Assembly: GCA_002496905.1 (NCBI GenBank)
Contig: DALV01000106.1
Coordinates: forward strand, 8,695-30,068
DNA: 21,374 nucleotides
Source: Euryarchaeota archaeon UBA105
Lineage (GTDB): Archaea > Thermoplasmatota > Poseidoniia > Poseidoniales > Thalassarchaeaceae
Direction of reading: 5' to 3'
Shown piece after piece: positions 15,591 through 21,374 of the stretch; the stretch's first letter is position 1, and each line of letters begins with the position of its first letter. The notes beneath the pieces were generated by a model, which did no database searches, was not told where the DNA came from, and saw only the letters and a list, made by a program, of their open reading frames with translations. The translations under genes were made by a program, and so were the position numbers.

Positions 15591-16448
15591 ATGGAACAAG
15601 ACGGAGTTCATATTCGAGTAGGGCATTCGCCGGATCCTGATGATGCATTCATGTTTCACGCCCTTACAACCGGTGCTTTCAAAACTCCAGGAAGAACCTA
15701 CGAACACGTGCTTTTGGATATTCAAACATTGAATGAGAAGGCTCTAACTAAGGAATACGAAATCTCTGCTGTCAGCATACATTCATTCCCACAAATTGTA
15801 GATGATTACGTCTTGATGAATTGCGGGGCATCGATGGGGGAAGGATATGGTCCGATGTTGATTTCTAATACCCCAATGAATGAAATCGATGCTAAGACGA
15901 GAAAGATCGCAATCCCAGGTCTAGATACCTCAGCATATCTAGCACTAAGACTTGCATGGGGTGAAGTCGAAGTGGATGTAGTTCCCTTTGACGAGATTCT
16001 TCCTGCCGTCAAAGAAGGAATCTACGATGTTGGATTGATTATTCATGAAGGACAGTTGACTTGGAAAGATGAAGGAGTTCATCTGGTGCTTGACCTCGGA
16101 GTATGGTGGAATGAAAAGACGGGACTACCACTGCCACTCGGAGGAAATGTTGTGAGAAGGGATCTCGGTGAAGATTTGTGTCAACAATTGTCGCAAGATG
16201 TAAAGCGTTCGATTGAGCATTCGCTTCAGAACCCCGAAGCAGCACTTGAATTTGCCAAATCCTGGGGCCGTGGCATCGATGATGAAACGAATAGGGAATT
16301 TGTTCAAATGTACGTCAATAAAAGAACACTTGATTACGGTCCCGAAGGCCGAGCTGCGATTCGATTATTCTTGAAAGAAGGTCAGAGAATCGGTATGGTC
16401 GATGCTGGATTAGATACTGATTCAATAGAATTTATCGGAGTTGAGTAA
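15591..16448 (+). CDS. mqnD: 1,4-dihydroxy-6-naphthoate synthase (MqnD), futalosine pathway
   Basis: Converts cyclic dehypoxanthinyl futalosine to 1,4-dihydroxy-6-naphthoate in the futalosine route to menaquinone. It has a periplasmic-binding-protein-like fold. Diagnostic segments are GHSPDPDDAFMF (11-22), EISAVSIHSFPQI, GYGPMLIS, LIIHEGQLT and LPLPLGGNVVRRDL. The 285-residue length is normal. ATG 15591 starts just before the first signature; no Shine-Dalgarno sequence is visible, so the mRNA may be leaderless. Its TAA is immediately followed by the ATG of the DOHH-like gene. mqnA and mqnE lie a few hundred bases downstream on the opposite strand, which confirms the pathway. mqnB and mqnC are not in the window. 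Confidence 0.94.
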   Translation: MEQDGVHIRVGHSPDPDDAFMFHALTTGAFKTPGRTYEHVLLDIQTLNEKALTKEYEISAVSIHSFPQIVDDYVLMNCGASMGEGYGPMLISNTPMNEIDAKTRKIAIPGLDTSAYLALRLAWGEVEVDVVPFDEILPAVKEGIYDVGLIIHEGQLTWKDEGVHLVLDLGVWWNEKTGLPLPLGGNVVRRDLGEDLCQQLSQDVKRSIEHSLQNPEAALEFAKSWGRGIDDETNREFVQMYVNKRTLDYGPEGRAAIRLFLKEGQRIGMVDAGLDTDSIEFIGVE

Positions 16449-16928
16449 ATGATTCACGATAAGCCTGAGAGGTCAGAATTCGATTCAGTAGATCCAGCCC
16501 CTCCAAGTGAGGATAGCAAGGTCACAACATTACGAAATACAATTTGTGATGAAGATGAAAAAATGTTCCAGCGTATGCGAGCACTCTTCGCTCTGAGGAA
16601 TATTGGTGGTAAGGATTCTGTCGAAGCACTCGCAGCTGCCTTTTCATCAAAGTCAGCACTTCTGAAACATGAGATTGCCTATGTCATGGGCCAGATGCAA
16701 GATTCACATGCCGTACCACATCTAATCGATAGGTTGGCTGATGCTGATGAAGATGTGATGGTTCGTCACGAGGCTGCTGAAGCACTTGGAGCGATTGGGG
16801 ATAGGACCGCTTTGTCCGTGTTGGAAGAGTACGTCGACGATGATGAAGTCGTTGTTGCGGAATCATGTGAGGTTGCTCTCGATCTGTTAGAATGGGTTGC
16901 TAGTAAGAGATTGGACTACTCCGAGTGA
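16449..16928 (+). CDS. half-size deoxyhypusine hydroxylase-like HEAT-repeat protein
   Basis: A 159-residue HEAT-repeat protein. It carries two His-Glu motifs in DOHH context: SALLKHEIAYVMGQMQD (H74-E75) and MVRHEAAEALGAIGD (H107-E108). MRALFALRNIGG (43-54) comes before them and VAESCEVALDLLEW (136-149) after. From memory these match the C-terminal half of eukaryotic DOHH, including the linker SVDPAPP (13-19) that joins the two halves there. DOHH is a diiron monooxygenase that hydroxylates deoxyhypusine on eIF5A and takes ligands from four His-Glu motifs in two symmetric halves. This gene supplies only one half, so activity would require a dimer. Its ATG abuts the mqnD stop. Other HEAT proteins (for example phycobilin-lyase-like ones) are possible but fit less well. 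DOHH homology is well supported; enzymatic function is inference. Confidence 0.8.
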   Translation: MIHDKPERSEFDSVDPAPPSEDSKVTTLRNTICDEDEKMFQRMRALFALRNIGGKDSVEALAAAFSSKSALLKHEIAYVMGQMQDSHAVPHLIDRLADADEDVMVRHEAAEALGAIGDRTALSVLEEYVDDDEVVVAESCEVALDLLEWVASKRLDYSE

Positions 16929-16933
16929 ACTAT

Positions 16934-17728
16934 TCACATCGTAACCCATACTGGTTCTACAGTCATTCCACAAACATCGCTCAAAAATAATGCGAGCCCC
17001 CTTTTCGACTCGTCATCGAGGGTATTACGGACTTCATTCTCGAAATAATGCGATAACCGCTCGAAATCAGTACCAGAAGCTTCCGCTGCCGCTGCGATTA
17101 CTGCTTCCTTATATTGGTCATCTTGGTTAAATTTTGAGTAATTCTCCAGGAGTTCCGAATGGATAATCTTCAGATTCTCTACTGGAGTATCTCTACGGCA
17201 AGCAAATACTCCGAAAACCATAGGAAAACCAGTCACTCTAGTCCATTCTCCACCGAGATCGAGACAGACTAATTCAGGATGTTCAGCTGCTGCAGCGAGA
17301 GCTCTGTCACCGATGAGTAAAGCCCCGTCACAGCGTTCTAACATTGAGATAAGATCGGGGCCTGTTTCTATGCATTTAGGATCTAAGCCCCTATGGTTTA
17401 ACAACCATCTCAACAAGACCTTAGAAGTCGATGAATCAGAGGGTAAAGCGATGTCCCTCATCTTATCTAATTCTCTTGTGCCGAAGAGAATTACAGACCC
17501 TACTGCACCCATTCCAACTATACCTAATTCAGGCAGTAACATTAGTTCCTTATGGTGAAGAGCATAGTCCGCAGTAGGAATAGGTGCTGTGATGCAATCC
17601 CTTCGAAGAACGTGTCCAGTCAGCCATGCAGGAGGAGCGGGGAGCACAGTCCAATTATCACTCAAACCATGAAATAATGGCTCACAATTAGTGAATGCTA
17701 CACGACCAATAACGCTAGTCCAGGACAA
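16934..17728 (-). CDS. mqnA: chorismate dehydratase (MqnA), futalosine pathway
   Basis: First committed step of futalosine-type menaquinone synthesis: dehydration of chorismate to 3-[(1-carboxyvinyl)oxy]benzoate. Recognised by GRVAFTNCEPLFHGL near the N terminus, LLPELGIVGMGAVGSV, the LPSDSSTSKVLLRWLL segment, GALLIGDRAL and LDLGGEWTRVTGFPMVFGVF. At 264 residues it is normal for the family. The start is TTG 17728, with GAGGTG six bases upstream that overlaps the mqnE stop region. mqnE and mqnA are nine bases apart and surely co-transcribed. The stop converges on the DOHH-like gene with a five-base gap. Confidence 0.93.
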   Translation of the reverse strand: MSWTSVIGRVAFTNCEPLFHGLSDNWTVLPAPPAWLTGHVLRRDCITAPIPTADYALHHKELMLLPELGIVGMGAVGSVILFGTRELDKMRDIALPSDSSTSKVLLRWLLNHRGLDPKCIETGPDLISMLERCDGALLIGDRALAAAAEHPELVCLDLGGEWTRVTGFPMVFGVFACRRDTPVENLKIIHSELLENYSKFNQDDQYKEAVIAAAAEASGTDFERLSHYFENEVRNTLDDESKRGLALFLSDVCGMTVEPVWVTM

Positions 17729-17737
17729 ATCAACACC

Positions 17738-18940
17738 TCAGACTTGGATAATCGGTAACACATTTAGTTCAGTATCTGAAGAGGCGACGCGTTCGAACTC
17801 TGAATAAGTTGAATTTCTTTTCACCGGCGCAAACCCCGCTTCTTCGATCAAGCGACAGATGTCTTCGCGACAGGAATCCAAACGTGTTTTACTACCAGCC
17901 GAATGCATAATTTCCTCGTGGCCGACAGTTCCGTCGATATCGTCAGCACCTGCACTGAGAGCCATCTGAGCAACAGCATCACCGATATTCATTCGATATG
18001 CCTTGATGTGAGAGATATTATCCAACATTAATCGAGATACACTGATTACGCGTAATATCTCATTAGAACTAGCCAACTGAGCCTCAGGGAGTCTTGTCTT
18101 GTCATGTAGGAAAGGATATGGAACAAAGCATTGAAATCCATTCGTTTCATCTTGTAATTCTCTTAGTAGAGAAAGGTGTTTTATTCGTTCGGATGAAGAT
18201 TCTACTGTTCCGAAAAGCATGGTGCAATTAGTTGGAACTTCCAATATGTGTGCTGCGCGATGAATATCGAGATATTCTTGGCTTGATTCCTTACCACGAC
18301 ATATTCGGTCGCGTACAGAATCGACAAGAATTTCCGCACCACCTCCTGGAATCGAATCTAATCCAGCTTCTTTCAGAGTCTCAATTACTTCACCAACGGA
18401 TAAGTTGGAACGTTCTGAGATGTGTTTGATTTCGATCGCCGTTAGTGACTTGATGTGGATGTGGGGGAATCTCTGTTTACATTGTCGATAGAGTTCCGCA
18501 TAATGTTCCACAGTCCAAGTTGGGTGTAAACCACCAACTGAATGTACCTCGTCGATATGTTCTGCGTATGGTTCGATTCGGTGCAAATATTCCTCAACCG
18601 AGAGCTCATACGCATCCTTGTGACGAGGCCCCTTACGAAAGGCACAGAATCGACATGCTAAGACACAAATGTTTGTTGTATTGACATGCAAATTTTCGTT
18701 GAAAAATACATCATCCGAATGCTTTGAGTGCTTGACCATAGAAGCTAGAGCAGTCAAGCCTGAGAGAGGCGCCTCGTCCATCAACAATAGTCCAGTTGAT
18801 TCAGATATTCTGCCCCTTGAAGACAATTCAGAATATGCAGAATACAGAAGTTTGTTTGATCTAATCGAGTGAGGTATTGGCATCTTAGCTAACCGAGTTG
18901 TCCAATAGAGATTGGATTCCGGACTTGCGATTGACTGCAT
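17738..18940 (-). CDS. mqnE: aminodeoxyfutalosine synthase (MqnE), radical SAM
   Basis: Radical-SAM enzyme that joins the MqnA product to the adenosyl radical of S-adenosylmethionine, giving aminodeoxyfutalosine. The Fe-S motif is CVLACRFC (C92, C96, C99). EVHSVGGLHP (131-140), the SLTAIEIKHIS segment, IPGGGAEIL, RICRGKESSQEYLDIHRAAH and ELQDETNGFQCFVPYPF follow. The PGGGAEI and IHRAAH segments fit MqnE better than the related MqnC. Length is 400 residues. ATG 18940 has GAGGG six bases upstream. It is the promoter-proximal gene of an mqnE-mqnA operon and is divergent from the transketolase genes (111 bases between starts). Confidence 0.9.
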   Translation of the reverse strand: MQSIASPESNLYWTTRLAKMPIPHSIRSNKLLYSAYSELSSRGRISESTGLLLMDEAPLSGLTALASMVKHSKHSDDVFFNENLHVNTTNICVLACRFCAFRKGPRHKDAYELSVEEYLHRIEPYAEHIDEVHSVGGLHPTWTVEHYAELYRQCKQRFPHIHIKSLTAIEIKHISERSNLSVGEVIETLKEAGLDSIPGGGAEILVDSVRDRICRGKESSQEYLDIHRAAHILEVPTNCTMLFGTVESSSERIKHLSLLRELQDETNGFQCFVPYPFLHDKTRLPEAQLASSNEILRVISVSRLMLDNISHIKAYRMNIGDAVAQMALSAGADDIDGTVGHEEIMHSAGSKTRLDSCREDICRLIEEAGFAPVKRNSTYSEFERVASSDTELNVLPIIQV

Positions 18941-18973
18941 TACGCTCCCTCTTATTCATACCGAGATGATTTC

Positions 18974-18986
18974 AGATTGTGAATCT
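18974..18986. repeat. small palindrome in the mqnE / transketolase divergent region
   Basis: AGATT-GTG-AATCT is a perfect 5-bp inverted repeat. It lies 33 bases before mqnE and 66 bases before the transketolase start, a plausible operator position for either. It shares half-sites (AGATT...TGAATCTA) with the inverted repeat at 11158-11175. Short enough to arise by chance. Confidence 0.3.
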
Positions 18987-19051
18987 ATCTCAATAATGCA
19001 GCGGGCAGGGAACCCGGAAATCATCAAGAGCCCATCACGGAACCACGTATC

Positions 19052-19873
19052 GTGTCAGCGGAGCCGATTCCTCTCAACGAATTGAATGAACGCGCCAAGA
19101 GGTGTCGGCGCTCAATCGTAGACATGGTTCACAAAGCTGGAGCAGGACATCCTGGTGGTTCTCTTTCGGCAATAGACCTCTTAGTTGGATTATATTCCAC
19201 CCAAATGTCAGTTTCTCCCGATGATGCAAACAATGCAGACCGAGATCGCTTCGTTATGAGCAAAGGGCATGCATCACCAGCGGTTTACTCAATCCTTCAC
19301 GAAATGGGCTTCCTTGCGAAGTCCGACTTAGATGGATTCCGTACGATGGGTTCAGTCTGTCAAGGCCACGTCGATATGAAGTGGACGAATGGGGTTGATT
19401 TCTCAGCTGGTAGTTTGGGTATGGGTCTATCATTCGGTTTAGGCTGTGCTTTTGCTGCTAGACTAAACGAACAAGATTTCCATACTTGGGTTATGATTGG
19501 TGATGGTGAAACTCAGGAAGGGCAAATTTGGGAAGCCTTCATGGCAGCCAGTTACCATGATATTCAGAACTTGCATGTAATCGTAGATCGGAATCGTATC
19601 CAGAATGATGATTTTGTAGATGTGCAGATGGAGATCGGTGATATAGCGAGTAAAATAAGTTCATTCGGATGGTCGGTTAAAGAAATCGATGGACATGATA
19701 TGGAACATGTTGTTGATGCTCTAAGTTGGGCAGCAAATACCCCGGGACCTAATGCAATCGTTGCTCATACTGTGAAAGGCAAAGGAGTCTCTTTCATGGA
19801 AGATAACCCCTCTTTCCACGGAAAAGCACCCACGGATGAAGAATTATCTCAAGCACTGGAGGAATTAGCATGA
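19052..19873 (+). CDS. transketolase, N-terminal (ThDP-binding) subunit
   Basis: Transketolase moves two-carbon units between sugar phosphates with thiamine diphosphate. In many archaea and some bacteria it is split into two genes, as here. This 273-residue subunit binds the diphosphate and metal: GAGHPGGSLSAIDLL (30-44), SKGHASPAVYSIL (70-82), GSLGMGLSFG and the ThDP motif GDGETQEG (150-157) with N181 in DRNRIQND. Conserved histidines near the C terminus (FHGKAP) are present. The start is GTG 19052, placed by family length; no clear Shine-Dalgarno site is seen. The stop overlaps the start of the second subunit as ATGA, so translation is coupled. A role in the non-oxidative pentose phosphate route or in making ribose and erythrose 4-phosphate is the usual one. 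Confidence 0.93.
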   Translation: MSAEPIPLNELNERAKRCRRSIVDMVHKAGAGHPGGSLSAIDLLVGLYSTQMSVSPDDANNADRDRFVMSKGHASPAVYSILHEMGFLAKSDLDGFRTMGSVCQGHVDMKWTNGVDFSAGSLGMGLSFGLGCAFAARLNEQDFHTWVMIGDGETQEGQIWEAFMAASYHDIQNLHVIVDRNRIQNDDFVDVQMEIGDIASKISSFGWSVKEIDGHDMEHVVDALSWAANTPGPNAIVAHTVKGKGVSFMEDNPSFHGKAPTDEELSQALEELA

Positions 19874-20808
19874 GTGCACCTTCCACCGGAGGCGCGAGCC
19901 GAGATGGGTATGGTGCCGCCCTCCTCGATATAGCCTCGGACCCACGCGTAGTGGTCCTTGAGGCTGATCTTGGAAAATCCACAAAGTCCTGCCTCTTCCG
20001 AGAAGAATATCCTGAGAGGACGATATCACTAGGCATCGCAGAACAGAATATGATGCTAGTAGCTGCTGGACTAGCATCTTGTGGTAAAGTGCCGTTTGCA
20101 AGTACATTTGCAATCTTCTCAGAGCGTGCATTCGAACAAGTGCGTAATGGGATTGCTAGACCTGGTCTCACAGTCCACATATGCGGAAGTCATGGTGGGA
20201 TTCACACCGGTACCGACGGTTCAAGCGCACAATCAATCGAAGATCTCGCTTTGTACCGTACAATCCCTGGTATGACAGTCATGCATCCTTGTGACGACCT
20301 CTCTGCCCGCCACTTAACAGCAGCATTACTCACTCATGATTCGCCATCATACACCCGTACAGCACGTAATAAAACTCCAAGGATGTATGATGATGAAACA
20401 GTAAACTCTCTTGAAATTGGAAAGGGGTCTGTTCTACGCTCAGGTAGTAATGTAGCAATCATCGCTAACGGTGTAATGGTTCACAAAGCAATGAGTGCAG
20501 CAGAAGAGCTCTCAACGCGTGGGATCGATGCAACAGTTGTAGACATGCACACATTGAAGCCACTAGATACAGAACTTCTCGACCGTTTAGCCATCGAATG
20601 CTCAGGCATAGTTACCGTGGAAGATCACTCAGTGATTGCTGGACTGGGTTCATCAGTCGCCGAACATCTCTCACAGACCAATCCAACCAAAATCAAAATG
20701 CTTGGAGTCCAGGATCATTTTGGTGAGAGCGGTGGTAGTGAGGAATTGTTGGAAAAGGTAGGACTTACCCGCGAAGCAATCATCGCCGCGAGTGAATCTT
20801 TAGTCTGA
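19870..20808 (+). CDS. transketolase, C-terminal (pyrimidine-binding) subunit
   Basis: Second half of the split transketolase, 312 residues. It carries the pyrimidine-binding domain with the catalytic glutamate in SLGIAEQNMMLVAAGLA, ASTFAIFSERAFEQVRN, and the HGGIHTGTDGSSAQSIEDLA loop, followed by the C-terminal transketolase domain (GSNVAIIANGVMV, VVDMHTLKPLD, TVEDHSVIAGLGS). These match the stand-alone archaeal TktB-type subunit. Confusion with 1-deoxyxylulose-5-phosphate synthase is unlikely, because the split arrangement and the archaeal setting favour transketolase and archaea make isoprenoids by the mevalonate route. Its ATG lies within the stop of the N-terminal subunit gene (ATGA overlap). 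A GC-rich hairpin follows 54 bases after its stop. Confidence 0.93.
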   Translation: MSAPSTGGASRDGYGAALLDIASDPRVVVLEADLGKSTKSCLFREEYPERTISLGIAEQNMMLVAAGLASCGKVPFASTFAIFSERAFEQVRNGIARPGLTVHICGSHGGIHTGTDGSSAQSIEDLALYRTIPGMTVMHPCDDLSARHLTAALLTHDSPSYTRTARNKTPRMYDDETVNSLEIGKGSVLRSGSNVAIIANGVMVHKAMSAAEELSTRGIDATVVDMHTLKPLDTELLDRLAIECSGIVTVEDHSVIAGLGSSVAEHLSQTNPTKIKMLGVQDHFGESGGSEELLEKVGLTREAIIAASESLV

Positions 20809-20862
20809 GAACGGACATTCCTACCACATCACGGCGTTTGATTCAAGAACGGCTCATCACGC

Positions 20863-20879
20863 GGGGCCATCGTGGCCCC
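20863..20879 (+). repeat. GC-rich perfect hairpin overlapping a start codon
   Basis: GGGGCCA (20863-20869) and TGGCCCC (20873-20879) form a 7-bp stem with loop TCG. It follows the transketolase genes but has no T-run behind it. The GTG start of the next gene (20872-20874) lies in the loop and descending arm, so the hairpin could control translation of that gene or help end transketolase transcription. Confidence 0.45.
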
Positions 20880-21374
20880 ATTAGATGATGTCAAGAGACT
20901 CCTAGATGGGACTGTTGATCCGGATGCTTTGGAAGCAAATCCAGAACTCTACGATATGGCTGAAACAATCTATGGCAGAGATACACTCGATCATCTCGGA
21001 GTCGAGGCCCCTGAAAGACCAAGTGATTCTATCGTCCAACCAAATGGAGATTCAAAGCACGAGGTTGAAATGCCTCTGCCTGATTTACCACTCCCTCCTG
21101 TTCCTGAAGTAATTGAGGGCAAGCGTTCATGGGTCATTTTCTCCGTTACAACCATCCTATTTGCGTTGTTGATGGTAAATGTCACAGCGGGTTTTGGCTC
21201 GGTTGTGCCACTTTGTGACTCGCCAGATTCGGAAACGCTCTGTGAGGATAAATTGACTCTGGCTTCAATTGCTGATTACGAATCTCCAGATTCTTGGACG
21301 GAAACTATGTCCATCAATGTAGTAGATGGTGTCCTCATCGTTCTGAGCACAGCCTTGATGGCCTATAGCCTCAG
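20872..21374 (+). CDS. uncharacterised membrane protein, 3' end outside window
   Basis: Open frame of 167 codons running off the right edge with no stop. The N-terminal 80 residues are soluble and acidic (LDDVKRLLDGTVDPDALEAN at 4-23), then a short proline-rich stretch (68-79, PLPDLPLPPVPE). A clear hydrophobic segment follows at about 86-108 and a second begins at about 150. Between them a loop holds two cysteines (C115, C124) that could form a disulfide on the outer face. GTG 20872 is the only usable start after an in-frame TGA at 20839; the next in-frame ATG is at 20956. I do not recognise the family. Its style, acidic with proline-rich linkers, resembles the protein at 13158-13940, but I see no real homology. 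Confidence 0.7.
   Translation, partial: MAPLDDVKRLLDGTVDPDALEANPELYDMAETIYGRDTLDHLGVEAPERPSDSIVQPNGDSKHEVEMPLPDLPLPPVPEVIEGKRSWVIFSVTTILFALLMVNVTAGFGSVVPLCDSPDSETLCEDKLTLASIADYESPDSWTETMSINVVDGVLIVLSTALMAYSL

Noticed and set aside
16449..16928. Reading the HEAT protein as a phycobilin-lyase-like or generic HEAT protein
   Set aside because: The exact His-Glu contexts (LLKHEIAY, MVRHEAAEALGAIGD), the SVDPAPP linker and the ESCEVALD segment fit DOHH specifically.
17738..18940. Radical-SAM gene as mqnC or an F420 (CofH-type) synthase
   Set aside because: IPGGGAEI, IHRAAH and ELQDETNGFQ fit MqnE, and it is paired with mqnA. MqnC cannot be excluded without alignment but fits less well.
1..21374. 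CRISPR arrays, insertion sequences, phage genes, rRNA
   Set aside because: No regularly spaced repeats, transposase motifs, terminal repeats, phage proteins or rRNA signatures were seen by reading through the sequence.

Overview
The window looks like chromosomal DNA of a mesophilic, probably marine, archaeon of the Thermoplasmatota, with Marine Group II (Poseidoniales) as my best guess. The archaeal calls rest on the proteasome-activating nucleotidase with an HbYX-type tail, the zinc-ribbon MBF1, the catalytic primase subunit PriS, a transketolase split into two overlapping genes, Tsr3, AlaX, and start sites with GGTGAT/GAGGTG leaders. The lineage call is weaker. It comes from futalosine-type menaquinone genes together with acidic, proline-rich proteins of a kind I associate with marine Euryarchaeota. 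Genes are densely packed and no mobile element, phage gene or CRISPR array was seen.

Layout. (1) Bases 1-530 hold a leader with a hairpin, a 51-residue zinc-ribbon-like protein (DUF5679 type) and tRNA-Val(GAC). (2) Bases 528-7791, minus strand, form one long co-directional run: PAN, glutamate formimidoyltransferase, formimidoyl-THF cyclodeaminase, urocanate hydratase, histidine ammonia-lyase and AlaX. This is a histidine-degradation operon that feeds one-carbon units into tetrahydrofolate, but imidazolonepropionase (HutI) is absent from it. (3) MBF1 and Tsr3 are divergent from PAN and nearly overlap; MetRS converges on them. (4) A CNNM/CorC-like membrane protein (plus) converges on a minus-strand set: a 64-residue protein, PriS, an acidic proline-rich protein with a duplicated motif, and an RDD-like membrane protein. 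(5) Bases 15591-18940 are a futalosine menaquinone locus: mqnD (plus) facing mqnA and mqnE (minus). (6) The split transketolase follows, and an incomplete membrane protein runs off the right end.

The most striking item is at 16449-16928, directly abutting mqnD. It is a 159-residue HEAT-repeat protein that matches, from memory, the C-terminal half of eukaryotic deoxyhypusine hydroxylase (DOHH), including the linker preceding that half and both iron-binding His-Glu motifs. Full DOHH needs four His-Glu motifs from two halves, so a half-size protein would have to act as a dimer or have another role. Some archaea contain hypusine without a recognised DOHH, so this gene is a candidate for the missing hydroxylase.

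Start sites are often non-ATG (GTG or TTG) but usually carry a clear Shine-Dalgarno element, which I used to correct several gene starts.
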